From assembly GCA_946800325.1 (NCBI GenBank), contig OX326959.1, positions 1,061,501 to 1,125,500 of the forward strand: a DNA stretch of 64,000 nt. Direction: 5' to 3'. Shown in pieces: positions 45,950-57,600 of this stretch. Below the pieces are notes generated by a model. The model saw only the letters and a program-made list of their open reading frames with translations, was not told the origin of the DNA and searched no databases. This stretch comes from Luzula sylvatica (Eukaryota; Streptophyta; Magnoliopsida; Poales; Juncaceae). Positions within the stretch are counted from its first letter, which is position 1. Every line of letters begins with the position of its first letter. A program made the translations under genes and the position numbers.

Positions 45950-47300
45950 AAAATCTGAGATTTGATCCGTGTAAATTATCAAGTTTAGAACTTGATTTCA
46001 TTACTTTCAGGGTTAGACCCGTGAAATGTCAATGGGTTTTCAAGATGAGAACCGACACGGATAGGAATATGCATATAACAAAGCGAAGCTAGTAGCGAAG
46101 AGTTTCAAGTAATTCGTAGTTGGACTATGAAGAAACGTTTTCACATGTTGCCATGCTTCCACATTCTCGAAATTCTGCTTGTCATGGTCGCGTATTATGA
46201 ATACGTGATATGACAAAATGGATGTCAAAACCGAATTTCTTGACAGAAATATTATGAAAGGATGTGTACTTGACACAACCTTACGGTTTTGTCGATTCAT
46301 AAGAATCAGGGATAAGATATGCACGCTTTAACGATCCATATGATGGATTAGAGAAAACTTCTCGGAATTGGAATATTCGTTTTGACGAAGTTATAAACTG
46401 TTATAAAATTGTCGGAATGAATGGAAACTTTGTGTACACATGAAGGTTAGTGGGAGACGCGTTTTATTTCTTGTAACGACAAAGGATTTAGGCGAGACCG
46501 CTTATGAATTAAGCGTGAAGATCTATAGGATAGATCTAAGAAGTTCCTCATTCTATATTATCACACGTATATCGACATATTGTTGAAAAATGTTTTCAAC
46601 ATATAACTCCTTGGAGGAGTTAAATCGGAATGTCGAATGGTAGGAATTTTCTACGGCTCGATGTGAGACATCAAGAAGGGCGAAAAGTAATAATATGATG
46701 CTTTACATTTGATGTGAGGATCTATTATATACGTCATGCTATGTATGTGGCTATACGTCGTACACATAAAGCGTCTAATTCACCGTTAATAAAATCCAAG
46801 GAAATCACACGAGTTTGAATGTAATGCGATTACATGAGGCTACTCTTGTGAATGTATAATGGTTATACATATATATACATAATGGTTATGTTTATTTAAA
46901 TTCATCGGGATTTGTATTGATAGCGGTGAATATTATCCATGAATACTTTGCAAAAGAATTCAGGATTTTATTTTATCTATACTGGTGTGGAGGACGTTTT
47001 GGTTATAAAGAGTTATAACAACAACAGTTTCCAAATATTTAGCACATCCGAATATGTAGCACGACTTTTGATCACAAAGTGTGTACATGTTTTGCTTAAA
47101 CGAAAACATGGTTATGTGGAAAGGTTCCACATGACCAATAATTTATGATTCTATTTACGGAGGCGAGTATATTGCGGTTATTAATCGCAAAAGGAAGAGG
47201 TGTGGATCAAGGATACATGACCAAACTCGAGTAGTCACGAGTTATCGGATTTATGGTTGGGTATTACGTGAAGCGCAATAGTACAAGCCAAAAATGTCGA
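45950..47300 (+). pseudogene. decayed RT/RNase H of element C
   Basis: CQWVFKMRTDTDRN near 46027 corresponds to CKWVFKKKTDMDG of element E. MDVKTEFLDRN lies near 46219, EKTSRNWNIRFDEVINC near 46350, then RNase H-like sequence. Frameshifts and stops throughout. Confidence 0.78.
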
Positions 47301-48674
47301 GGTCACAGCCACTTCTAGCCAATACTCAGAAAGTTTCATTTGATCCATGAAATTTTGTGAAAAGATGTGATCGTAGGTATTGTAAATGTTCCAAACTGAA
47401 TGAAGATTAACACTAGCGGGAACGTGCGGACCCGTTTACAAAACCGCTCTCTCTAGTCGCGCATGATTGTCATGCGATGACTATGGGTATGAGATACCTA
47501 GAGGAGGAAGAAGAGAGTAGAGTGTAGTTATCTAATACGATAGTCCTCGCAGGTTGTGGGTATGGAGATACCCATAGGTAAACGTTGTATCACCCAATAC
47601 TTAATCCATATGAGTGCATTTTAAAAAATTTGTTTACTTAAATTTTTATGCATTCACCTTACGTGAAAACTGTGTGCGGGTTGTGTAATTTGATTACATG
47701 AACCCTGATTTGAACTTGTGTGGACGTCGGCATAATACGTGATTATGTGCAGAGAAACCGTCACACTTAAAGTTTCATTTCTAAACATCCCTTGTCATGA
47801 TTCAGTTTTCTTAAGAGTGAAGCATATATTATCAGATAATAGACTGAACATGTACACCAATACGTTAGTCGAGGAAATGATTATGTTTTGCTAATCATAG
47901 GACAAAGGTGTTTGTCGAATCGGGAACGTAGATATATGCTAGGTGACATATACTGGATATGACCAAAGCCGCGAGACCATGACATGGTTTAATCATTATG
48001 GATGGACTTGCGACGAGTAGGGTATTATGTTCTTCATACTTGAGGGGACCATTGATTGCGTTACGTGCGTAACACAATACGTTGATATGACCTTACGCTC
48101 ACCGTAACAGGGAGTCAAAACGGTCATCATTGGGTATTGTCCGAAACACGGAATTCAATGTGAGTCTCCAAGATAGGAATTGTTTATTCCGAAAGGAAGA
48201 GATATCTCTTTGGCCACTCGATGAATTGATTAACGAAAACTACGGCCGTAGTCAATGATATTAATGGTTAATATCGATTGAAATTGTTAAATCAGTTCGG
48301 AATCGAGAAATAAGTATAGTTAATCAAAATATAAGGATGACTACCACCATGTCTTTTGATTAACGGATATCGCTAACAAGAGAACTAATAACCGCTATTC
48401 GAGATTGGCACAATGATCACAATCATTTTTCGTTTTAACATGGGTAGTCATGATGGAGTGACTAGATCCCGCTCATGGGATTGTAGGCTTTGGAAACAGC
48501 CTACTGCCATCGTTAAACGAACCTACATGGTCACACCACGAGTCGTACTAAGTCAGGCTTGATTATAAAATTGGCACATGAGATGTGCATAGCTTGGTAG
48601 TTTGATACGCGAGCTATATTCTCTAAAATCGTGCATATTGGATATGCATGAGTACCTTTTAGGTAGATCTGAAA
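47301..48674 (+). other. non-coding 3' interior of element C
   Basis: Corresponds, inverted, to about 2070-3450 of element A. No coding sequence. Includes the segment that the CACTA element interrupted in element B. Confidence 0.8.
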
Positions 48675-48687
48675 TTGAGTGGGAGAC
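48675..48687 (+). promoter_or_regulatory. polypurine tract of element C
   Basis: TTGAGTGGGAGAC directly before the TGAAGG of the LTR, identical to the tract of element A. Confidence 0.85.
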
Positions 48688-49730
48688 TGAAGGAAATACA
48701 GTTTCGGATCAACCGTAAAAGTGTACATAAGGAAAAACGAATGTAACCGTACATTCGTGGTCATAACTTTCAGTACGAAAATCCAATTTGAATGTTTCAA
48801 ATTGGGTTAGATAGATAATAAGATTATCTATAACCTTCATGTAGAAATATATTTCATATGAACGAAGTATCAGTGTCGTTTCAATGAAATACCGAAATGG
48901 TGCAACAGTATGACATACAGTTAGTAAAACTGTCATAACGTTTGCATACGAACTCCAAATGGGCTGGGACAAATTGAGTTGGCAAAATAATAATATTATC
49001 TACAACTTTCGTAAAGGTTGATTTTCTGTTAAAGGACTTTAACAATTTCGTTTTTACAGAATACTGAAAGGGTTCATGCAGTTTTCAGTGTGAAATGGTG
49101 TATATTGGATATACATGCCTTTTGGCCCATCCTAATCCTGTGTGACATAAATAGGATATTTCTCTCTCCTCTAAATGTGGTTCATTCAGTCCAACCTGTT
49201 GAATTAATAAGATTAATCCAGAATATTGAGAGTCTTCTTTCTAAGAGCGAAAGAGTGTGAAGAGAGAAAACCGAGAAAAAGAGTTTTTCTCGGTGTAGAG
49301 AATAGACCTAATCAAGCAAGTTCGCCGGTGCTTCGTCTAGGCAGTTGCACCCACGACCGATGTCTTCCGACTCAAGGTGGATACACGTAGAGGAGCGACA
49401 CTTGTGGCTCTTCGATTGTGATCAAACCGAAGGAGCAATACTGTCGGGTGTGGAAGAGTGTGGACGTGGGACACACGAAAGACAACCGGAGGCGTGTCAA
49501 GACGGTGGGAGACGTGTGGTATGGGATGCACGGGTTAGTCACCAACGTGACACCGGAGAAGGAAAGGATGCGAGCGATCAACCCGTCGTGCGTGATCAAT
49601 TTCACGCTGGTAATCGTCTATCCTTCTATTGCATCGTACCCTCGAAGTCATGGCGTGATCTTGGATTTTGGGAACCGGACCGGGCCTTCATATCCGCTGC
49701 GCAGGCCCGGGGTCGGGTGAATTCCCTACA
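48688..49730 (+). repeat. 3' LTR of element C
   Basis: A 1043-bp LTR starting TGAAGGAAA and ending ATTCCCTACA. It is nearer in sequence to the B LTR (GGAATTATCCC, CTTCATATCCGCTGCGC) than to the A LTR in its terminal part. Confidence 0.88.
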
Positions 49731-51125
49731 ATATATACATAATCGTTATGTATATTTAAACCCATCCGGATTTGTATTGATAACGGTGAAGTTTATCCTT
49801 GAATACTTTGCGAAAGAATTCAGGATTTTATTTTATCTATAATGGTGTGGAAGATGTGTTGATTATAAAGAGTTATACCAACGGCAGTTTCCAAACACAA
49901 AGCACGACTTTCGATCACGAAGTGTGCACGTGTTTTGCTTACACGAAAATACGGTTATGTGGAAAGGTTCCACATGACCAATGGTTTACGATTCTATTTA
50001 CGGAGGCGAATATATTGCGGTTATTAATCGCAAAAGGAAGCGGTATGCATCAAGGATACATGACCATACTCGAACTAGTCACGAGTTATCGAATTTATGG
50101 TTGTGGATTGCGTGAGACGCAATAGTACGAGCCAAAAATGTCGAGGTCACAACCACTTCTAGCCAATACTAAAAAAAATTTATTTGATCCGTGAAATTTT
50201 GTGAAAAGATATGATCGTAGGTATATGGAAATGTTCCAAACCTTACGAAGATTAACACTAGCGGCAACGTGCGGACCCGTTTACAAAACCGCTCTCTCTA
50301 GTCGCGTGTGACTGTCATGCGATGACTATGGGTATGGAGATACCTAGAGGAGGAAGAAGAGAGTGGAGTGTACGTAGTTATCTAATACGATAGTCCTCGC
50401 ATGTTATGGCTATAGAGATACCTATAGGTAAATGCTGCATCACCCCAATACTTAATTTATATGAGTGCATTTTAAAAAAAATTGTTTACTTAAATTTTTA
50501 TGCATTCATCTTACATGAAAATTGTGTGCGGGTTGTGTAATGTGATTACATGAACCCTGATTTGAGCTTATGTGGACGTCGGCATAATCGATGATTATGT
50601 GCAGCGAAACCGTCACACCTAAATTTTCATTTCTAAACATCCCTAGTCGCGTGTCAGTTTACTAAACAGAGAAGCATTTCTATTATCCGATAATAGACTG
50701 AACGCATACAGTAGTACGTTAGCCGAGGAGATGATTATGTTTTGCTAATCATATGACAAGGTGCTTGTCGAATCGGGAACGTAGATATATTCTAGGTGAC
50801 ATATATTGGATATGACCAAAGCCGCGAGACCATGACATGATTTAGTCATTATGGATGGACTCGCGACGAGTAGGGTATTAGGTTCTTCACACTTGAGGGG
50901 ACCATTGATTGCGTTACGTACGTAACACAATGCTTTGATATGATCTTACGCCTGCCGTAACAGGGAGCCAAAACGGTCATCATTGGGTATTGTCCGAAAC
51001 ACGGAATTCAATGTGAGTCTCCAATATAGGAATTGTTTATTCCGAAAGGAAGAGATATCTCTTAGGCGCCGCTCGATGAGTCGATTAACGAAATCTGCGG
51101 CCGCAGTCAATGATATTAAATGTTA
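49731..51125 (+). mobile_element. copia element D (A family), fragment
   Basis: Directly abuts LTR C and repeats the sequence found at about 46860-48265 in C (GTATATTTAAACCCATCC onward). It stops inside the non-coding interior at ATTAAATGTTAACC, without LTR. The C-D junction may mark insertion of C into D or an unequal recombination. Confidence 0.8.
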
Positions 51126-51127
51126 AC

Positions 51128-51132
<5 letters not shown>

Positions 51133-51184
<52 letters not shown>
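51133..51184. repeat. (CT)n microsatellite
   Basis: About 52 bp of CT repeat at the broken edge of element D. Confidence 0.95.
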
Positions 51185-51185
<1 letters not shown>

Positions 51186-51189
<4 letters not shown>

Positions 51190-51345
51190 TCGTTGTCACG
51201 TTGGTGACTAGTCCGTGCGTCCCATACCACACGTCTCCCACCGTCTTGACACGCCTCCGGTTGTTTTCGTGCGTCCCACGTCCACACGCTACCACAGTCT
51301 TTCACGCTCTTACTTCTCTCGGGTCGACGACGTGGTCCTCGGGAT
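51186..51345 (-). repeat. A-family LTR fragment
   Basis: Matches 11425-11530 of LTR B in the same orientation (TTGGTGACTAGTCCGTGCGT, ACGTCTCCCACCGTCTTGAC). Opposite orientation to C and D, so it is from a separate element. Confidence 0.75.
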
Positions 51346-51404
51346 TGGGTCGGACCAGGCCTCATAATCCGTTGTGCGGGGCTCGGTAGTGATGCCGATA
51401 CCCA

Positions 51405-51977
51405 ACATAATATACATCGACACGTTTCTTCAAAAATGTAGAAGTATCATGAGGATACGGATATCCGATACGGATACGGGTACGATATGGTTCGGATACG
51501 TATCGGATACGCCACGTGGCGTATCCGATTATTTTAATATTTATTATTTTCGGATACGGCGAAGATACGGCAGGATACGCCAAGATACGGCCGGGATACG
51601 TTTAGGATACGGCTAGGGTACTCCGTTTAGGATAATTCGGCCCATTATATATTTTGGCCCATAATATTTTTAAATAAATTATATAGGATACCTCTAAATT
51701 ACTTCTAGGATACTTCTAAGTTAATTCTAGGATACTTATAGAATAAAGTTGGGATACTTTTATGATACTTGTATTGTTATGTTTATTTTATTTGTTGTCA
51801 TGATATTTAATTTCGAAATATTATTTAATTTATTATTTATTTATTTATTATATATAATATAAAATATATTAAAATAATAATCATATATCTTTATCCGTAT
51901 CCGTGATTTTTTGAAAATTACCGTACCGACGTATCCGTATCCGTGCAACATAGGTCACAATGAAAAGAAAGGAGTCT
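51405..51977. repeat. GGATACG-rich element, target of the LINE
   Basis: 51455-51615 is packed with GGATACG/CGGATAC units. The inverse (ATCCGTATCCGTG, then CAACATAGG) appears at 51893-51955 and CCTATGTTGCGCGGATGC at 53937-53955. The inverted arrangement suggests a non-autonomous inverted-repeat element. AT-rich centre, no gene. Confidence 0.55.
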
Positions 51978-51998
51978 AACAAGTGTTGTTAAGTAAAC
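51978..51998. repeat. 21-bp TSD of the LINE, left
   Basis: Exact duplicate of 53869-53889 (begins AACAAGTG, ends AGTAAAC). Duplications of this length are typical of target-primed reverse transcription. Confidence 0.92.
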
Positions 51999-53719
51999 CA
52001 TTTATGCCTCTTCTTATCTCAAGCTGTCAAACAGCTTTCATTAAAGGTAGATCTATCCTGGAAACATTTGTATCCACTAGAGAAATTTTATCTCATTTTC
52101 ATAAACGGAAAATTCCATCTGTCCTAATAAAAATTGATTTTCAAAAAGCCTTTGATTCAGTCTCTTGGGACTATTTATTATACATTCTAAAAGAGAAAGG
52201 CTTCCATGATAAATGGATCCAATGGAGTTCACTCCTACTTCAATCTTCTAACTCCTCCATACTTACAAATGGAATACAAGGCAAGTATTTCCGACACAAG
52301 AGAGGATTAAGATAGGGGGACCCTTTGAGTCCTTTGTTTTTTAACCTTGCGGTAGACACCTTACAAATTATCCTTCAAAATATAAAACCACTACTCATGG
52401 GTAATTTCCATCTAGCCCCGCAAACATTACAATATGCAGACGACACAATACTAATCATGGAAGCACATCCCAAGAATCTTCGGATTATTACTCACGCAAT
52501 ATCATGTTTCTCCAATATATCTGGCCTCCGAATTAATTGGGACAAGTCTTGCTTTGTTCCAATCGCAATTCCAGAGACAAATTTAAATAGTATTACCAAT
52601 ATTCTCAATTGCCAGAAAAAAGACTTTCCAATCCAATATTTGGGACTTCCTCTTTCCCACAAAAAACCAACTAAATTAGTATTTCAACCATAGATAGCTA
52701 GGATAAGACAAAGACTAAACAAATGGCACGGTAAAATGCTGTCTCTAGGAGGAAGAATTACCCTTATTTCTTCCGTGCTAGCAGCACTGCCTATATATTA
52801 CATGCAAGTATTCAAGCTACCCTCCTACCTTATCAAACAAATAGTGTCCATAATCCGAGACTTTTTCTGGACAGGAACGGACAAGTTCGTAAAAGGTAAA
52901 TGTTTGGCCAGATGGTCCAAAATATGTTTACCTAAAAAATATGGAGGATTAGGGCTGAAGGATTTACACACTCAGAACACCACATTGCTACTAAAATGAC
53001 TTTTCAAAATAGATTTTGAAGCCGACTCTCTCTGGACACACTACGTAAAAGAAATCTATGGCATACACCAAACAAAAATGTTACAACACGCTGCCTCCTC
53101 GTTCTCATCCTATTTCATGAAGGACCTACTTAAACTACAAAACATTTACAATTTTCTCACCTACAACACCAACAACGACAATGCAAAAGTTTTCTTGGCC
53201 AAACCATTTCCGCATGCAAAATTTTGCTCAAAAGAAATCTACGACAAACTGATTCACCCCGGGGTTATCTCGTCCTGGACGTCGGACATCTTCCAATTGA
53301 GAATTCCATTAAAAATCAAACTATTCCTATGGCTCGCCATTAACAATCGGATCCTGACACAAGAAAACCTAATGAAGAGGGGCTGGACCCATACAGCACA
53401 ATGTGTCCTTTGCTCCGACCAAATCGAAACGACGGATCACCTCCTAGCGACATGTTCATATACTCGAACATGCCTTTCCAAGATGGACCTTCTTCCGATT
53501 GCTCGTGAAAACCTGCTGGCCACATGGCAAGAGATACATCAAACCTACAAAAACAAAACAACAAACAACGATCTATCAAAACAAAAATGGGCGGCTACGA
53601 TATGGACGGTCTGGAAGGAACGTAACAATCGAATTTTCAATCGAAGAGCAAAAATGCCTATCCTATTAGAAGACAACATAAGAAATTTAGTTAATAGTTG
53701 GTTAGTTGCAAAGCTTTAA
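51999..53719 (+). pseudogene. LINE reverse transcriptase and zf-RVT, three stops
   Basis: One continuous frame from RT to the C-terminus. Motifs in order: CQTAFIKGRSI, IDFQKAFDSVSW, LR(stop)GDPLSPLFFN, the catalytic LQYADDTILI, the GLPL block, LSLGGRITLI, WLAINNRIL and the zf-RVT cysteines (AQCVLCSDQIETTDHLLATC). Only three substitutions break it: TAG at 52313-52315, TAG at 52691-52693 and TGA at 52997-52999. The first replaces the invariant Q of the LRQGDPLSP motif, a C-to-T change. The absence of frameshifts points to a fairly young insertion. The first visible ATG (51983) lies in the TSD and is not a real start. Confidence 0.93.
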
Positions 53720-53868
53720 TTTTCTTTTACTTCTTCTTGGGGGATCATGCGTTTAGCCTCCCCCTACCTCTCTGTAAATTAAGTATTGTGTTCTCACAAT
53801 ATTTCTTTTTATAAAAATTGAGCCGATAACGAGCACGTTTCGTGCTCTAGGCCCACTTCAAAAAAAAA
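53720..53868 (+). other. LINE 3' untranslated region and A-tail
   Basis: Non-coding, ends in a short A-tail directly against the right TSD. Confidence 0.85.
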
Positions 53869-53889
53869 AACAAGTGTTGTTAAGTAAAC
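53869..53889. repeat. 21-bp TSD of the LINE, right
   Basis: Matches 51978-51998 without mismatch. Confidence 0.92.
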
Positions 53890-53974
53890 ACGGCTCTTTT
53901 GATAAAGATACCACCTAGGCATTTGCCATAGGATAACCTATGTTGCGCGGATGCTTCAAAAAATGAACGTATCC

Positions 53975-54082
<108 letters not shown>

Positions 54083-54379
54083 AAACTGCTACATATGGTA
54101 ACAAATATATATTAGTTAGTATGTCAGTTATATGCACGAATGATATCATGGCAAAGTTATAGTTTCCATTCTTTGTAGTGGTGATGGAACATGTATAGTA
54201 TAAATTTATTAAATCTTAATATCCCACTCACTCACTAACTCTAACTTGTCTGGATCTAACCGACTTGTGTTAGTTCCTCTCAGCCATCCGATTAAAGATC
54301 ATCGCTCAAAAACCATTTGAACCAGTTAATATAACTGAACTCATCGCTGCTCGATTGGTTACGCATGCAACTTCCTTTC

Positions 54380-54569
54380 TAGTTTCATCCCACTTAACCC
54401 TCAACATAAATAAGTATACATGGTCTCCCAGTCTCGCCCATCTCGCCAGTCTCGCCCGTCTTCACGAAGTAATTCGTAAGTTCTCTCTCTCTCTCTCTCT
54501 CTCTCTCTAAATGTTGGTTTGATTGTTTTTTTCTTCAAATAACCAGGTCTCTTCACATACGGAAGAACA
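54380..54569 (+). promoter_or_regulatory. promoter and leader of SRA gene 2
   Basis: Same layout as gene 1: candidate leader intron 54476-54546 with a shorter (CT)n tract (54484-54508). About 22 extra bases (54384-54405) separate AGTT from ATAAATAAG, so the TATAAATA of gene 1 reads CATAAATA here. Confidence 0.5.
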
Positions 54570-55292
54570 ATGCAAAGGGCAATGACACCCGCTAGAGCCA
54601 GGCGACACAAACTTCTAGAACAAAAGAAGCGTCACGAACTTGTGCAAAAGATAAAAGAGTTCCGACAGAAATGTTCCGAAGGAAAAGGCAAGAGGAAAGA
54701 TTTCCAAGCTTTGCATGATGTCCAAGGTATTAGTTTTAAGGGAGAGACTGAATCTATAGAGGGGTCTGTTCTGGGTGTCAGAGTGGGCGACTCGTTTCGG
54801 TACCGAACAGAATTGATTTTAGCACGTCTACACAAGCAGCACATAGCAGGAATAGATTACACAAAGAAAAACAGATCACTCCTCGCCATCAGTATAGTAG
54901 CAACAAGACAGGCTGGCGACATAATCGATCCATGCAAAAACTATATTTTGAGATATAGGGGTTCGGGAGGGGGGTCTTGTTCACACTTAGAGACGAGAGC
55001 TGTTAACAAAAGAGGGAAAGTTCGGTACGGGGATCAAACTCTTCATCGAGGGGGAAATCTTGCGTTAGTAAATAGCATTGAGAAGGGAAATCTAGTACGC
55101 GTGATTTACGGTGATACGAGAGACAACACCAAGGAAATGATGTATACTTATTATGGGCTGTATCACGTAACGGATTGCAAGGAGGAGAAAAAGAAAGATG
55201 AAGATTATCAAGGTAAAGTTTACTTCTTTACGCTTGAGAGGTGCAAGGACAATAAGGGTGTTATTGTTCCCGAAATGGTGTGCGAGCTTTGA
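54570..55292 (+). CDS. stand-alone SRA (YDG) domain protein, copy 2
   Basis: 240-residue paralogue of the protein at 30992, with the same architecture: basic helical N-terminus (1-48) and SRA domain (64-230) with VGDSFRYRTEL, LHKQHIAGIDY, AISIVAT, YRGSGGG, DQTLHRGGNLAL, LVRVIYG and YYGLYHV. No SET, PHD or RING domain. Residues 1-49 and 176-240 are identical to copy 1, while residues 50-175 differ at several dozen positions and carry compensating small indels that keep the frame and length. Both frames being open suggests both are, or recently were, under selection. Predicted nuclear methyl-DNA reader; the preferred methylation context cannot be told from sequence. Confidence 0.87.
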   Translation: MQRAMTPARARRHKLLEQKKRHELVQKIKEFRQKCSEGKGKRKDFQALHDVQGISFKGETESIEGSVLGVRVGDSFRYRTELILARLHKQHIAGIDYTKKNRSLLAISIVATRQAGDIIDPCKNYILRYRGSGGGSCSHLETRAVNKRGKVRYGDQTLHRGGNLALVNSIEKGNLVRVIYGDTRDNTKEMMYTYYGLYHVTDCKEEKKKDEDYQGKVYFFTLERCKDNKGVIVPEMVCEL

Positions 55293-55508
55293 AGGATGAT
55301 TATGGTTGTTTCAGAGAATTACAAGTAATTAGGTCATCATGCCTTACTTTTCCATTGATTAACCGATGGCCTTTGTTTATCCATCTATCTGTAATTTGTT
55401 TTTAATTGTATGCATGAACGTGCTGGAGAAAATGAGAAAACTAATTGCTTATTCTTTACTTATGATGTTCTGATGCGAATGCAAATTCTTGTTTTTTTTA
55501 TTCAAAGA
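55293..55508 (+). other. 3' flank of SRA gene 2
   Basis: Near-identical to 31715-31930; likely 3' untranslated region. Confidence 0.7.
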
Positions 55509-56638
55509 TTCAATCTTGACTGATCCCTCGTGTTAATGAGTTCATTGATTTGATTTGCAATCAAATCAAATGTTTAGTTGAATCCATTCAATTCAATCAA
55601 TGCATCAACAATGTTTTCTGTGTTCCCGACGGCATAGTATATTTATCCCATAAGTAATATATACAAAATAAATTTTGGACAAATTAATCTATCCTAATAA
55701 AATACCCTGTTGAAAACAAAATAAATTTTATTTAAAATATATGAATTATATATGTTTGTTTTAGAAGCTAACACTTTTACTATTAGATAATAAAAACTAT
55801 AACTTTCATGGAGTGCCAAAATACATGAATTATATCGGCAGCAGATAAACACATGTCTCATGCATGCTTACAAATACATGTTATCAAGATAGATATATTA
55901 TAGGTGATAAATTTTATTTTGATAGTTGTGACTTGTAAGATTACCAAGATATTTCAATTCATATTTTGTTCTAAATTTTATAATGATATACTTGATTCGT
56001 TATACTTTACATATGTCATTATTATTTAATTTTACCTAACAATAATATATATATACTATAATTTGAAGAATAAGAATAAGTCCTTTTGTTCCAAATAGAG
56101 CTAGCTAATTTTTTAATCTCCGTGTAAATATTTTAAAATGAAATATATTTTTTTGTTATAATATAGAAATATATGTTTTTCTCATTTATCATTTTATGAG
56201 AGCATAAATATCTTTCTAGAATTGCATAAAAGTTATACTGTGGATTTATGTATTATATGATATTATAAATATCTTTATAATTTCTAGAATTGCATAAAAC
56301 CAATATTTTTTTTGTAATAATGTAGAAATTTATGTTTTTTTCCATTTTTTTTAATAAACCATCACTCTGGAAGTATTTGGGAATTCTCATTTGAGGTGCT
56401 TTGTAATAAAAATGAAGGCCTCTAAAATAAAATTAGGATTCTTGATGTTATATATTACTAGCATGATGCGCGTGAAAAATACGAGATTTTGGTGGAGAGG
56501 TATTTTAAAATACAGATGAGCTCAAAAGCTTTTGTTTGATTTCATGTTGTATTGTATTTTGAATTTTGAATTCTTTATCCAGGTATTTTGTCATCCACCT
56601 AAATTTTCTCATTTGACTTCAAAAAATGAACCATATCC

Positions 56639-56640
<2 letters not shown>
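55509..56640. other. AT-rich DNA with a piece of the F-box 3' flank
   Basis: 55640-55870 matches 34560-34862, the DNA just 3' of the F-box gene in the first duplicate. The F-box gene itself is not present here. Near 56458-56475 the minus strand reads CACGCGCATCATGCTAG followed by T, a possible Helitron-type end. No gene seen. Confidence 0.55.

Positions 56641-56690
<50 letters not shown>
56641..56690. repeat. (TA)n microsatellite
   Basis: About 47 bp of TA directly outside the left inverted repeat of the Pack-MULE-like element. A TA run also lies outside the right end near 61857-61872, which hides any TSD. Confidence 0.9.
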
Positions 56691-56693
<3 letters not shown>

Positions 56694-57099
56694 AATGCTA
56701 AATAGAATTCACAAAAAGAATTCACAAATCGAATCCAAGGACCTAAAAATTAATATAGTACAGGCGGAAGGTTTTTTTTGCATAATATGCTAAACTCAGG
56801 AAGCGGAGGGGCTCATTTGTAAAATAACCTACAAAAACCAACACACCCCTGCACCCCTCACGATTCTTCTTCAGACCACCCTCACCATCTCTCTCTCTCT
56901 CTCTCTCTCTCTCGGTGGGAGCCATGAACGTCTCACAATCTTTCTCTCTCGGTGTGAGCCATGATCGCCGCCGCCTCCTTCGTGGTGGTCAACTTCTGAC
57001 AAAGCGAAACCCTAAGCCAAATCTTCTCGATCCTTTCCGAGACATGACAGTAATGCCCACTCCTCTCCATCCTCTACGGCGGTGCAGGCAATCCCTTCC

Positions 57100-57345
57100 C
57101 ATAGTCCATTTCCTATTCCTGAAGTCACGAACGCGAAATGCCCACCTTCTTCCTGGAGTCACGAACGCGAAATGCTGATGCGAAGAAGCTTCCACCAGGG
57201 AAAGAGAGATCGAGCTTTGCGTCGGGATTGATTGATATCGACGATGATTTGCCTAAGGATCCTGAAGTTCTGGTATATCTTCTAAATTTGGGTTATTATC
57301 GCTGGATAAGGTTTGATTGGAATCGATTAGGCTAATCATGACTTA
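57100..57345 (+). pseudogene. captured gene fragment, copy 1 (unknown gene)
   Basis: 57146-57240 (GGAGTCACGAACGCGAAATG ... GAGATCGAGCTTTGCGT) recurs at 57488-57570. The frame reads SRTRNADAKKLPPGKERSSFASGLIDIDDDLPKDPEVL before degenerating. I do not recognise the parent gene. Confidence 0.4.
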
Positions 57346-57479
57346 GTTTTGGTTTAATTTTGATATTGGAAAATTAATTAGGGTTATAATTTTACTAATT
57401 GGTGACAAATTTAGGTATGATATGGTTAATTTGCAGGAACATGATTTCAATCCGATTTGGGGCTGATTTTAGCCACGCC

Positions 57480-57600
57480 ACCTGTTGCTGGAGTCACGAA
57501 TGCGAAATGCCGCTGCGAAGAAGCTTCCGCCAGTGAAAGAGAGATCGAGCTTTGCGTAGGGATTAATGAAAGAGAAATTCGTGTCTTCAATTGCAACAAG
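57480..57600 (+). repeat. captured gene fragment, copy 2
   Basis: Direct repeat of 57146-57240 with scattered substitutions (for example GCGTAGGGATTAATGAA versus GCGTCGGGATTGATTGA). The local duplication may reflect two capture events or a duplication after capture. Confidence 0.5.

Larger units (their letters stand above)
45797..49730 (+). mobile_element. copia element C (A family), 5' truncated
   Basis: Plus-strand copy beginning in the degenerate RT region and running to a complete 3' LTR. It has the same lesions as A and B around the MDVKT block (46200-46290). The 5' LTR, primer site and gag region are missing. Its right neighbour is a second, partial copy (D). Confidence 0.85.
51999..53868 (+). 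mobile_element. 5'-truncated LINE (non-LTR retrotransposon)
   Basis: 1870-bp insertion with a 21-bp TSD and an A-tail at about 53860-53870. It begins in the middle of RT, so the ORF1 and endonuclease parts were lost at insertion, a common result of incomplete reverse transcription. Confidence 0.92.

Noticed and set aside
51983..52315. ATG at 51983 as the LINE protein start
   Set aside because: The ATG lies in the target-site duplication, outside the element; the element is 5' truncated.
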